DNA of 64,000 nucleotides. Source: Ehretia macrophylla. Its lineage: Eukaryota; Streptophyta; Magnoliopsida; Boraginales; Ehretiaceae. Shown in pieces: positions 34,210 to 44,937 of this stretch (the first letter of the stretch is position 1; every line of letters begins with the position of its first letter). The stretch is from the NCBI GenBank assembly GCA_037974665.1, contig CM075767.1:21577998-21641997 (forward strand), in the 5' to 3' direction. The translations under genes and the position numbers were made by a program. The notes beneath the pieces were generated by a model that was given only the letters and a program-made list of their open reading frames with translations, did not search any database and was not told the origin of the DNA.

Positions 34210-35025
34210 TAACCATGCCCTCAATGCAAGACTCTCTAGCTTTTGCAACACAACGCCAAGACAAGGGAACCCAATGTATTTCTCATTCTTCTTATAGTCC
34301 TCCAGAAAATGAAAGACAACCATTGTTGGAATCACACAACCAATGTTTTTAACACAAGAACATTTGTCACACTCTTCCCCTATAGCTAGAACCTTAGCCA
34401 GATATTTCATATTATCTCCTATTCTTTTCACCTTAACTTGAGTAGCATCTTCAACGCAATGAGCATTTGTCAAAAGCTTTCCTTCCCTAATCATGAAAGC
34501 ACTTCCAGTGCTAGTGTATTGTCTTTCATTTTGCCAAAGAAGAGAATAGTTCGGTGCAGTATGGGTGCCATAAACCTTCACAACAGCACTAAGAAAATCA
34601 GTATCTTGAAGATCACCTGATTCAACAATCGTAACCACCTTGTAATCATTCTTAACTGGATCAAACCTGAACCCAAAAACATGCTTGTATCGCCCATACG
34701 TCACAAAAGTAATTATGGGACTCGAAAAACAAACCCATCTTGTGATACAGGGGTTCCATAAGACAGTACAATGTCTGTTATAAGTAAATTTATCATCATT
34801 AAGGCACACCAACCAATTACAACTACCAACTGACGATGAAACAATCTCGTGATTCGCATCAATAAGAACATTCAATAACAAATTATAACAAATCGTTTTG
34901 GGTTTAAACCCAAATTCTTTTTCCATAACATCAAGTATACGAATAGATTCATTATAAAATTCGAATTTCGCATAACATTCGATGAAGAAGAAAAAAGTAC
35001 CATCACTTATGTTAACTGCTAAACC
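33865..35025 (-). CDS. Chimeric open frame: PPR, F-box-associated, DegP2 and TBC pieces
   Basis: One frame stays open for 386 codons (first ATG at 34926, 353 codons). In order it holds: 35010-34852, a PPR-type stretch (FIECYAKFEFYNESIRILDV, CYNLLLNVLIDA); 34851-34609, an F-box-associated domain (SCNWLVCLNDDKFTY, VLWNPCI, FGFRFDPVKNDYKVV); 34608-34363, the N-terminal protease part of chloroplast DegP2 (AVVKVYGTHTAPNYSLLWQ, GKLLTNAHCVEDATQVKVKR), keeping the catalytic His; 34362-34210, a later DegP2 part (GCVIPTMVVFHFLEDY, YIGFPCLGVVLQKLE) joined directly, so the Asp and Ser of the triad are missing; then the start of the TBC piece. It lies in the same frame as the gag-like frame upstream, separated by one TAG at 35028-35026. 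Whether it is expressed is unknown; a protease or F-box activity is not expected. Confidence 0.75.
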   Translation of the reverse strand, partial: GLAVNISDGTFFFFIECYAKFEFYNESIRILDVMEKEFGFKPKTICYNLLLNVLIDANHEIVSSSVGSCNWLVCLNDDKFTYNRHCTVLWNPCITRWVCFSSPIITFVTYGRYKHVFGFRFDPVKNDYKVVTIVESGDLQDTDFLSAVVKVYGTHTAPNYSLLWQNERQYTSTGSAFMIREGKLLTNAHCVEDATQVKVKRIGDNMKYLAKVLAIGEECDKCSCVKNIGCVIPTMVVFHFLEDYKKNEKYIGFPCLGVVLQKLESLALRAWLTYVNLRRQYRQISKRGERSFRIMETSGNDNNEDSGNFGQVLDPPGFEEIVSAKISASVDKANPAGEDYDRSASLRTSSTFLEQDSEESAIINETIPEGETKYSNFDFSDEPKDT

Positions 35026-35586
35026 CTACTTCAACTCATTCATGCCTAGAAGTTGTTTGCTGAAATGCTCAACCCAGAGAATGTACGAATCGCTTATGAT
35101 TTGCTTGCGTTGCTCCTCGTTGTCATTTGAAGAGATCTCGTCGTTGATCATCTGACCCAAAGTATCTTCGTTGGATTTCATTACCATATCGTGGCAAGAG
35201 GTATGGTCTTTCGACGTAACAACAATTGGTGGAAGAACTTGAGGACCCATGATAGTGGTGATTGGAGAGCTCACTGATGAAATAAGCGGAATTGTCGAAG
35301 CTATATCGTGGACGAACCCTAGAAGGGTAGTAGGTGTTGTCGCCGATGATGTTGTAGAAGAGGTCGTCATCATCGTTGATGACATAGAAGAAAGGGCATT
35401 ACGTTCCACGAATTTCTCCGCAAGGAACAGCAACTGATCAAGTTTGCCATCAATCGTCGTGAGTTTAGAAGCTAGGGCGCCAAGTGTTTGTTGAAAGTCA
35501 TCGGGCTTTCGAGTATTCTGTGTTGTAGTTTGCAGAAGCTTCGTTACCGCGTCATCCATGGCATTGAGTCTGGTACCTTCAGCCAT
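35026..35586 (-). CDS. Gag-like N-terminal frame of the LTR element
   Basis: 186 residues starting MAEGTRLNAMDDAVTKLLQT, right after the primer-binding site, as gag begins in plant Ty3/gypsy elements. A coiled-coil-like stretch (LGALASKLTTIDGKLDQLLF) is followed by a Ser/Thr/Pro-rich low-complexity region and an acidic end (NDEISSNDNEEQRKQ, SDSYILWVEHFSKQLLG). No CCHC knuckle or retrotransposon gag core is present, so it is a truncated gag or another captured piece. It ends with an amber codon in frame with the chimera. Confidence 0.6.
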   Translation of the reverse strand: MAEGTRLNAMDDAVTKLLQTTTQNTRKPDDFQQTLGALASKLTTIDGKLDQLLFLAEKFVERNALSSMSSTMMTTSSTTSSATTPTTLLGFVHDIASTIPLISSVSSPITTIMGPQVLPPIVVTSKDHTSCHDMVMKSNEDTLGQMINDEISSNDNEEQRKQIISDSYILWVEHFSKQLLGMNELK

Positions 35587-35606
35587 GGAGTCAATGAAAG
35601 CACCAA

Positions 35607-35993
35607 TGTTATGGTTTTGGATTTTAGGGAGAGTTTAACACACCAAAAAGAAGAATAGTAGCTGAATTGTTTGCTTGTAGTAAACAAATGAAGAAAAATT
35701 GCAGAGAAAAGTAAATAAGAAGAAAATAGCAAAAGTGATAAAGTGTATTCTTAGCTTTCTCTGTTACATCACTCCTTGTTATATTCTGCTTTCATACCTC
35801 ACATGACAAAAGAAATGCCTAACCATTTCTAACTAACAGGACACGTAGTCCTTCAGGTATTGAGTCATGACTCCTGCTCGTGAGCTCTTGCTAGCAGTTG
35901 GGCTTGATGGACCAACAACTAAATTGGGCTCTATAGCTTTGGGCTGGATCACTATCACCAGTGGAGCAATCCACAACTATTGGGGCCATAACA
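35607..35993 (-). repeat. 5' LTR of the gene-capturing element
   Basis: Partner of 32496-32878. On the minus strand it is followed by the primer-binding site at 35606-35591. Confidence 0.93.
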
Positions 35994-35998
35994 TGCAT

Positions 35999-36922
35999 AT
36001 TTCTAATCGGATGACCGAATGTCGGATTGAATCCTAACCCCAAGCCAAAATCATCTCAAATAAATATGATGTGAAATTTTGGCCTTCCACCACATATTAT
36101 TGTTTGATACCAAATCAAGAAAACCACGATGATTCTTTATATATAGTGAGAAGAGTTTAATATAATATGTTTTTACTAAAAAAATGGTTATGATTTTCTT
36201 TTTTTTAGATGAGGGTGTGCTGCACATTTGATTTTTTGTTAATTGCTTCAAGGCAGTGATGGAACCAGGCACTGAAGGTCAAGGTGGGCACTACAGTAGC
36301 GTAGTCAGTAATCAAGGGTTAGAAGGTACTTATTTATCCATAAATCAATACTTAATTCAAACATATTATAGCATAAATAGATTCTTCAAGACATGAATCT
36401 CCCTCATGTAATATACTTTATAGCAATTATAAAAATTTAAGCATTAAAGCGTATATGGAGTACTCAATGCATAACTTTCCCTCATATAATAATGACATAA
36501 CATATAAAAGAGACAAAATAACTACTTGCAATTATTATAATAAATACAAAAAGTACCTTCTATAATTGTCCTCAATGTAACTTCATATTTTGAAATCGCT
36601 GAATAATTAACTCATTGTCGATAACATAAAATACATCTGTATCTCTGTGTAAATGACTAAGCAATCACTCATCCAAGACAATGCATATATGAATTAAAAT
36701 GACAAACATTAACTCAATCTATTAAAAAATAATTCAAATTAATATTAAACAACTATAATTAAAATTATTATTAAAAATTAAAAACAAGTATAACAAAAAC
36801 TAATAATAAACAACTATAAGTTTATACCTAAAACTAAAAAATAATAAACAACTACAACTAAAAATAAAAATTAATAAATAACTAAAACTATAAAAATAAA
36901 AAATAAAAACAACTATAGTCTA
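35999..36922. other. Copy P2 host DNA then A-rich non-coding sequence
   Basis: 36030-36115 (catctcaaataaatatgatg, ccttccaccacatattattg) is collinear with 40270-40340 of copy P3. From about 36720 the sequence is a run of imperfect aactaaaaataaaaa-type repeats. Confidence 0.55.
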
Positions 36923-37267
36923 TGTTGTAAAAGTATGGATATTTATTGGCAATAATTCTTTCAGAAGTAATACGTTATATGTCTATTGTAGGCTGGCATA
37001 TGACATTACAAGGAGAATACAAATTGATATTGAATTGAGAACTCACGCGGAAGAATTCATGGAAAAAAGCTGAAAATAGTTTTTGATCAAATATTATTTT
37101 AATGTAAAGTATTATCATGATGTCTTTAACAATGATGACTTTTTTGTTATAAATATGGATGTTTGATTCTTGCATTGTAGTGTGATATAAACAAAAACAA
37201 GTAGATTTTATATATGTATAATATTCTCTCAGATATTTTATCTATGTTATTATTATATTTTACAACA
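36923..37267 (+). repeat. LTR of Copia-2-like family, plus orientation
   Basis: Starts tgttgtaaaagtatgg and ends ttttacaaca (345 bp). It is followed by cattatcagcacgagtc, the same primer region as Copia-2, then an ATG at 37320. Confidence 0.8.
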
Positions 37268-37433
37268 CATTATCAGCACGAGTCTTTGCTAATTAGTTAC
37301 TCATTAGAAAGAGGAAGAAATGAATGCTTTGAATATTGGTAACTCACAATTGATCTTTTATCATGTTTTCTTAATTGCTTATTATATCGCTGATCTACTA
37401 TCCAAATTTGTTATTCTCTATCAAGCTCTACTC
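37268..37433 (+). mobile_element. 5' internal fragment of the LTR element
   Basis: Primer-binding region and the first codons of a gag-like frame (MNALNIGNSQLIFYHVF from 37320). It ends where an inverted LTR copy begins. Confidence 0.6.
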
Positions 37434-37905
37434 AAGAATCAAACATCCATATTTATATACAAAAAGGTCATCATTGTTAAAGACCTGATGATACTTTACA
37501 TTAAAAAAATATTTGATCAAAAACTATCTTCAGCTTTTTTACATGAATTCTTCTGCGTGGCTTCTCAATTCAATATCAATTTGTATTCTCCTCACAATGT
37601 CATATGCCAGCCGACAGTAAACATATAACATATTACTTCTGACAGAATTGTTGCCAATAAATATTCATACTTTTACAACACTCCCCCTTGGATATTTATA
37701 GCTTAAAAATATGCCTCTTTAAAAATCTTGTCAAGAAAACCCAATGGGATAAAAAACTTGACGATAGGAAAATAGTACATTATTCTTATTTCACTTGCCT
37801 CGTTAAAACCTTACCATAGGAAAAACCCTGTGAGAAAATCCGGGAATAAGATACAAAAGCAAGTGAAAGAATTGTCTATTTTTTCTTTCAGTTCTTTCTG
37901 ATAAT
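37434..37905 (-). mobile_element. Inverted truncated LTR plus 3' internal end
   Basis: 37434-37680 is the inverse of about the first 250 bp of the LTR at 36923. 37681-37905 (ctcccccttggatattt, two copies of the aaaaccttacc...ggaaaaaccc motif) is the 3' internal end seen in Copia-2 at 8941. The two LTRs are head to head, not in the direct orientation of an intact element. Confidence 0.75.
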
Positions 37906-38540
37906 TATTTTATAACAATCTATAACTAGTTCCAATAATAAACAACTTAACTAAAACTAAATATAAAAATGAAAAAAAAAATAACTAAAACAAAAGATAA
38001 TAAATAACTATAACTAAAAATAAAAATTAAAACTGCACTCTAAAAATAGAAACAACTATAGCTAAAACTTATAATAGCTAAACTAAAAATAAATAATTAT
38101 ATCTAAACCCAAAGTAATAACCAAGTAAAACTAAAAATAGAAAATAAGAAACAAGTAAAGCTAAAAATAAAAAATAAAAATAAGTCAAAATAAAAATAAA
38201 AATAAAAATAAATAAATAATTATACATTTTACCTTGAGATGAACTTTGAGTGTGTTGGGAACGGGGACCTAGATGGGGTTTAATATTTATTGAAACTTGA
38301 AAGCGAATTTTGAGTGGGTTTTGTATGGTTTGAGAATTGAGTGAAGTTTGCGTTGTGTTTGGTGTGGAATTGGATAGGTGGAAGCGGAACCTTGAAGGTA
38401 TACTATACATAAGAGAAAGTCGAGTCTAACTTGCTTTTATGTTTTTTTTTTTTTAATAATAAGAAAAAATTACTAAAATGCCTCAGTTAATGAGGGGTAT
38501 TTCTGTCTGTGCGTAGGCGTACTCTAGGCTCCATGTGCCT
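37906..38540. other. A-rich non-coding sequence
   Basis: More imperfect aactaaaaataaaa repeats, of the type found left of 36922. The 110-codon minus frame at 38078-38410 is low-complexity and not credible as a gene. Confidence 0.5.
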
Positions 38541-40345
38541 CCGCCCATGTTTAGGGTTATAGAATGATGAAAACCAAATTTATTTTGATGAATTTGGCAA
38601 GGTTTCTTATCCTATACTATTTCAAGTTACTTAATAACCCCAAAATTTTCTACTATCTTAACACTATGTTTGAATTCCTTTTTTCAAAGGAATGAAAAGG
38701 AAGAAGAGGGACACTCTTCAGTTGGGATAATCAGAATATCCAGACCTCACATGGGTGTAAGATTTACACACCATAGGAGCTCCGGACCATTCGACTGTTC
38801 GAACTTAAATAAGTTTCTTTCTTCATTTCCTCTACATCTCATCTTTTTAAAAATTGGTCTTCAACAATCTCCTGCAGCATAAATAATTTATACAGAATAT
38901 ATACAACATAAAGAATCGAGATGTACTTATGAGAGAAGAGAGGAGAGGTGAAGAACAAGAGAAGTGAAGTAATGGGAGAGAAACAAGAGATTAGAAATGA
39001 AGAAAAGATATGTGGTCTAATTGAAAAGTCTACCCGAAAAAAATAATAGAGAAATCCAATAAATGAGGTATTCTTCAAAACAACCCAATTGCATTGGGAA
39101 ATGTCCCAATGCAATTGTGGGAAATATTCTAATACAATTGGATCATTTTGAAGAATGACTTAATGAAGAATATTTCAGTGTGTACACAGACACATACTAG
39201 ACGCTATTTATCTCTGCCCATGAATTCAAATAAAAAAAATTTCACGTGTTTCTAGCTTTTTCTATCCTTTTACTTTTGTACTTTAGAAAATCTATATTGG
39301 ATTCTATCAGTCTCTTCTTGTGACTAAGGGGATCCTCTCCAATCTCCACTATTGGATCTGAAAGAACGAATTCAAGTTATGGTTTGAAAATCTTAGTTTT
39401 TCCATTTTTCTTAGCTAATTTATTGGTGAAAATTCTTGGAAAACATCCAAATGAATTTGGACGTTTTCAAAACGTATTATTAAAACATTCTTCAGTTAAT
39501 GAAGAAGGAAAATTCTTGAAAATGTCCAAGAATTTGGACATTTAGATGTTGAAAACGTCCAAATTCTTGGACGTTTTTAAGAATTTTCCTTCTTCATTAA
39601 CTGAAGGATGTTTTAATAATTTTGTCTTATTATAAAAAAGAAAAGAAATACAAGATCAACTCAACTCTCTCTTGTCCATAATATGATTCCAAGGTTCTAC
39701 TTTCACTTACCTGATTCTACACCAAATACAACTCAAACTCCACTAAATTCTCAAACTACAAAAGAACTCACTCAAAATTCACTTGAATTGATTATTCAGT
39801 GATTTCAAAATATAAAATCACGCAAAAAAATAATTATAAAATATACTTTTTGTATTAATAATAATTATAGTTATTTAATTTTATTTTTTATATATATTAT
39901 ATATGTCATTACTATATAAGGCGGAGTCATACATTGAAAATTTCATATATGTTTTAGTACTTATTTTTTTATAATTATTATAAAGTCTATTACATGAGAG
40001 AGAGTCATGTCTCGAAAACTTAATTTATACAATAATATACTTAAATTAAATTTTGATTTATATATAGATGAATGTCTCATAACCTTTAGTTACTGACTAC
40101 AGTAGATCATGAATATACCCATTGAAGTGTAAATACACGCACCTTAAACAAAGCTTGTAGAAATAATCTTCGAGTTACATGGATAAGCCCAGAGCATTAC
40201 TTTTTGCAGGGCCTATCTACTTATAAACCATGTGATTATGATGTGGAATGTTGGATTAAAACCTAACCCAAACTAGAATCATCTCAAATAAATATGATGC
40301 AGAATTTCAGCCTTCCACCACATATTATTGTTTGAAATGGACACA
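38541..40345. repeat. Dispersed host segment, copy P3
   Basis: Collinear blocks with copy P2: 38553-38625 with 27968-28050, 38705-38990 with 29170-29460, 40115-40200 with 32280-32335 and 40270-40340 with 36045-36115. P3 lacks the truncated LINE, the 930-bp fold-back and the gene-capturing LTR element of P2, so it shows a pre-insertion arrangement. No gene is recognisable in it. Confidence 0.65.
39477..39620. repeat. Near-perfect hairpin, stem about 65 bp
   Basis: The left arm (attattaaaacattcttcag, ttaatgaagaaggaaaattc) pairs with the right arm (gaattttccttcttcattaa, ctgaaggatgttttaataat) with only a few mismatches and a loop of about 12 bases. Partial extra copies of the inner block (gaaaattcttgg, aatttggacgtttt) lie just upstream at 39428-39470. 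It is non-coding. Confidence 0.8.
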
Positions 40346-41851
40346 AGACAACTCAGACTGCTTGATCAACTTTGGTAAATTAATGACCAAAAAAAAAAAA
40401 AAATGGTAAATTACTATGAGTTTTCTATTTTAAAACCCTAACTAATTTTTAAAGCTTTTCTCTTTACTTTTTCTTCATTCCTCGCTTTCATATTATCTCT
40501 TTCAAAATGGAGAGGAGATCAGAAGAACAATGAGAAAGAGAAGAAGTTTGAAATGCATTAGGTTCAATGGTCGAAGTTCTATCCGGCCCATCAGACAATC
40601 CGGCTCAAACATGACACACGACCAACTGACATATTCAGACGAATTGTCCGATTAACATAATGAAAGCATTCTTATAGGTTAAAAAATAAGAGGTCAAATT
40701 AATTGACTTTAACAGCATAGATTAACTTGATTCAATGGTCTAGATTTCATTAACATGAACTGGAGTACTAAGGCTCCGATCAGGCCTTGTAAACGGTCAG
40801 AAAAAAACATGTACGGTTTACTAAAGGACCGCACGTTTTAAAGTATTTTTCCTAAAATTCTATTTCATATAAATGATTTTTTTTTTCAAAAATGCTTTTT
40901 GTTTGGCTCTACATGCAAAAATAAACGCTTTGAAAGTGCAACCCCATATTGGCATGAGACTTGTTTTTTTTTTTTTTTTTCTGTTCAGTATATTGATATG
41001 AGACTTGAGAGGTCCTCATTTACTACGCAACCAATGCATAGCAACTTGACCAAAAAAAAAAAAAAAATTGCACAGCAACTACAATAGTAACTATAAATAT
41101 TGAAGATTGATAGGTAAAACTCTCTTTCGGTATTTTGAGATAGTAGATGTTTTTTCACCGTACCATCCGACACTATTACGTGAAAATCGCACAATCTAAC
41201 ACTACTGTATGAAAGAAATTTCTAAATTGATAACATCAAAGTTTCTTTTATCCTTAGAGATCGAATCCTTCATTTGTCTAAAATTGGTTTCTACTTGGAC
41301 AAACCTAGTTAAAAAAGTTGGTCCAAATCTGTACCCAAAATCCAAGCCGTTCAATAAACATACATCTATGAACTAAAATATGATGGCAAAATCAGAAAAG
41401 AAAGAAGAACATTTTACCTTGGCATGCAGATTTTTCACAGGCCTCCAGGACAAGGTAGGGAGAGGGAGGAACCTCAAGAAACTGTTGGCATGCCTGGATT
41501 TGGGAAGAAATCTTTTTCACCTCCATTTTTCTACCCTCCCTTTCCCACTTTTATGACAAATATTTCTTTCCAAACTAGGCATACCAACAACTTCTTGAAG
41601 ATACATCTCCCTTTCCCTCTTGTTCCTCTCATCTCTAAATGTAGATTCTACTTGTTGTGAGTTGTGAGAGCACTCCAAGTGATCTAAATCAGCATTCAAA
41701 ACCTTTTTCAAGAGAATTCAGCTCTGGGCATCAAAAGAATAGATACCCATAGGCTTCTACAACCTTATTAACCCCTCTTTCTCTTGACTACATAATGCTC
41801 TCGACTCGAGATGTATGCGGTCTTTATGTACGTCTCACGCTAATTACGTGC
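40346..41851. other. Non-coding intergenic DNA
   Basis: A-runs at 40388-40402 and 41053-41067 could be retroposon tails, but I could not find matching TSDs. No gene is recognised. Confidence 0.45.
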
Positions 41852-41861
41852 ATTTGTTTAA

Positions 41862-42405
41862 GAGAAAATTCCACATTTAGTCCTTATTATTTATTTTTAG
41901 TTTTAATTTAGTCTTTATTGTTTAAAATATCTCAGTTTCATTCTTATTATTTTTTTAAAAATTTCAATTTCATCGCTATTATTTAAAATTTCTCAATTTC
42001 ATTCTTATTATTTTTCAAAAATTTTAATTTCGTCCTTATTGTTTTAAAAAAATTTCAATTTTGCCTTTATTATTTTCTTAAAGTTTCAATTTCATATCTA
42101 TTATTTTCTTAAAGTTTCAAATTTATCCCTATCAATGACAAAATTAAAATTTTTTAAAAAATAATAGGGACGAATTTAAATTTTTTTAAAAATAATAAAG
42201 ATTAAATTGATTAGTTTTAAATAATAAGAATGAATTTAAAATTTTATAAAAAAAAATAATAAAGATGGATTTGAGGTAATCTAAAAATAATAAGGATAGA
42301 ATTAAGACTTTTTTAAAACATAATTTAATAAAATTAAAATATTTTAAATAATAAAAATTAAAATATAATTAAATGAAAACAATAGGGATTAAATGTGATA
42401 TTTCC
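41862..42405. mobile_element. AT-rich fold-back MITE with 10-bp TSD
   Basis: The left end gagaaaattccacatttagtcc is the inverse of the right end gggattaaatgtgatatttcc, with minor changes. The interior is a palindromic series of aatttcaatttcatcctta-type units. The direct repeat atttgtttaa flanks it (41852-41861 and 42406-42415). TSD length and structure fit a Mutator-type MITE. Confidence 0.75.
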
Positions 42406-42634
42406 ATTTGTTTAACCATCCTCAGGAATTGAAAGTTGAACATGTCAAGCCTGGCAAAATCAAAAAAGTTGAACATGTCTGTGCAAACTTGGCTTTATCT
42501 AATCAATAGTCTGCTGACAAAACAATTGTAATTGGCAGGGCATCTTTGACCAAAAGTGAGCACGATGCTTTGCAGCGGTAAAACGAGGAATTTTATTAAT
42601 TTTTTTGGATCGAGCTAAACGAGGGTTAATAAAA

Positions 42635-43926
42635 GGTCAAAAACTATTTTAGTCCTTGAAGTTTATTTTAAAAATTAAATTAATTTTTGAAGGGTGTAAA
42701 AAATTCAATTTAATTTCTGTTGTTAGTAGATTACCGTTAAAATTAACATTTAAAGGATAATAATTTCATTTTACACTTCAAAAAAAAAAAAAAATGAAAT
42801 GATATTTCATCGGATAGGAATTTGACTTTTTTTTTTTTTGTCCTTATTGCAACACTCCACCATCCTCTTATTCTCTATCTCTCTTTGACACACACACAGA
42901 GCAAAATGAATTATTAGACTTTAAAAAAAAAATTAAGAAATATTCTAAGCGAATATGAGTACCTCTTCGCATTTAGATAATTCGGATTACTTTTTTTTAT
43001 GCTTGGTCTCTCACACAATAACACACACTATTCTACACTCACGCCTATATATTATATAATAATATTACATTGCATTTGGTATCCCATCTCCTTGTCCCAT
43101 TTCCCCACGCCATTGACTCGTCTTTTCTTTTGATATATTTTGTAATCTCCAGAAATGTTTAAATCCTACTAGCATAAGTTCATCAATTTTTTTGTTATTT
43201 TTCCATATCTTTTTGGTGTAATTGATATACTCATAAGTAACTTTAAAGTATAACTTTGGTTCTTATACATAGATCTGATAAGTCTTGTTTGTTCATAAAT
43301 TGAGAGGATTTTTTATGAAATTTTTGCAAATGTTATCACTGTTTTGAGTTGTAGATCACGTTCTTGATCTGGGTATCTTTCATTTGATGCAAAACAATAA
43401 AATAAAATAAAAAATTATTTCTTTCTGTAATTTTTGGCTAAAATAACACTTTTTTTAAAAGGAATTTTAGTTACTTTTTGAGCTCTAGTTCATGATTCAC
43501 GATCTTGGTTTTTTTTCAATTTGATGACATTTAGTAAAAAATCATTTTTTTTTGGGGTGAGTTTTGGGTGTATTACATTGTTGGATTGTTAAAAATCCAA
43601 TCTTTTGAGCTCTAGTTCATGTTACATGATCTAGGTATCTTTCTATTTGATGAAATTTAGCTAAAATCCAATCTTTTTGTTGTGTGTGGTGTGTAGTGTG
43701 TAGTGGTATTGATGGCGGTGGCGGCGGCGGCCGCAGTGGCGGTGGTTTCAGCTGTTGGGTTTCCAATGGCTTTTTTTTTTAACACATCAGCAACAATTTA
43801 AAAGGCAGTCAATGGGTTGACCGTTAATAGTCCACTAATGATAGGGACTAGATTGGACTTTTTGCATACCTCAGGAACTAATTTGGTCTTTAGGGCAAAC
43901 CTCAAAGACTAAAATAGTTTTTGCCC
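42635..43926. mobile_element. Fold-back element, about 1.3 kb, MULE-like
   Basis: The left arm (ggtcaaaaactattttagtcc, about 115 bp up to cgttaaaattaac) is the inverse of the right arm (gttgaccgttaatagtcc to ctaaaatagtttttgccc). The flanks gttaataaaa (42625-42634) and gttgataaaa (43927-43936) are a 10-bp TSD with one change. The interior is non-coding, with a ggcggtggcggcggcggccgc run at about 43714-43735. Confidence 0.75.
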
Positions 43927-44152
43927 GTTGATAAAATCGTGCTTCGGTTAGTTTCTCAAGATTAATAACAATTTCACTTACTTCTTTAGTGTTTAAATTG
44001 AAAAAATCTTTGACCAATTTGGTCTTTAGGGAAAATCTCAAAGACTAAAATAGTTTTTGCCCGTTGATAAAATCGTGCTTCGGTTAGTTTCTCAAGATTA
44101 ATAACAATTTCACTTACTTCTTTACTGTTTAAATTGAAAAAATCTTTCATGG
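43881..44152. repeat. Tandem duplication, two 136-bp units
   Basis: 43881-44016 and 44017-44152 differ at only a few positions (agggcaaacc/agggaaaatc, ttagtg/ttactg). The unit includes the last 46 bases of the fold-back element plus about 90 bases of flank, so the duplication followed insertion. Confidence 0.92.
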
Positions 44153-44260
44153 ACTAATATCAATTTGTGTCTCGTATATATGTGAGACTCACTTTATATA
44201 TGAAAAAATTAATATCATTATGAACTGATGAAATAGCAACTATTCATTAAATTTAGAGAA

Positions 44261-44877
44261 AATGGTCCTTTTAAGACTTAAACTTGGTATAATATAGAAT
44301 TAAAAGTCTCAAGTTTAAAACCATCTATAAAAAGACTTGAACTTCTAAAAATAACTGCTTACATGGAATTTTTTTTCTTTTCTTTCAAATCATATTGGCA
44401 TTTTTTTCGTTTAAATTTCTACATAGCATTATATACATGCTTTTAGAATGATTGAACAATTTACAAGCAACATAGGACACTACTAAACATTTTACAAGCA
44501 AGATAGATGCAAAGGTTTAAACCATTATCAGTAACAATGCATGAATTTAGTATTGAGAGAAGAATTACTACAAGGTTGAAAGCTCCTTAATCTATAAAAG
44601 AAAAAGATGTTTTTATTTAAGAGCCTAAATAGTAAGGGGAGTCTCAATTATTGAATCATATCCTTCTATAATTTTAGTTTGGCATACAATTAACCCATAT
44701 ATAGTGGAAATAAAAAAATATGAGTTAACTGTGCATTTTAAGTATTAGAAATGAAAAATTTTAATGAAAATCCAATAAACCAATAAAAAAACCTTTGTAT
44801 ATCTCCTCCTATAAGAAACAAGAAGATGTGCTAATATGATGTTAACTTCTATAACTTTAAATTATATGAGCATGTAA

Positions 44878-44937
<60 letters not shown>

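Larger units (their letters stand above)
32496..35993 (-). mobile_element. Non-autonomous gypsy-type LTR element carrying host-gene fragments
   Basis: Direct repeats 32496-32878 (383 bp) and 35607-35993 (387 bp) begin tgttatggtttt and end ataaca. The 5-bp flanks are tgcac and tgcat, a TSD with one change. Reading on the minus strand, ttggtgctttcattga (35606-35591) follows the 5' LTR, a primer-site form I associate with plant Ty3/gypsy elements. A gag-like start MAEGTR follows at 35586. A purine-rich tract, caaaagagagaggtaa, precedes the 3' LTR. There is no protease, RT, RNase H or integrase. The interior is instead a chain of fragments from unrelated host genes, fused largely without introns. 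Confidence 0.9.

Noticed and set aside
33865..34926. A functional DegP-type protease gene
   Set aside because: Only the His of the catalytic triad is present; the Asp and Ser parts are skipped and other genes' fragments are fused on both sides.
40388..41067. Two A-runs as retroposon tails
   Set aside because: No target-site duplications were found around either one.
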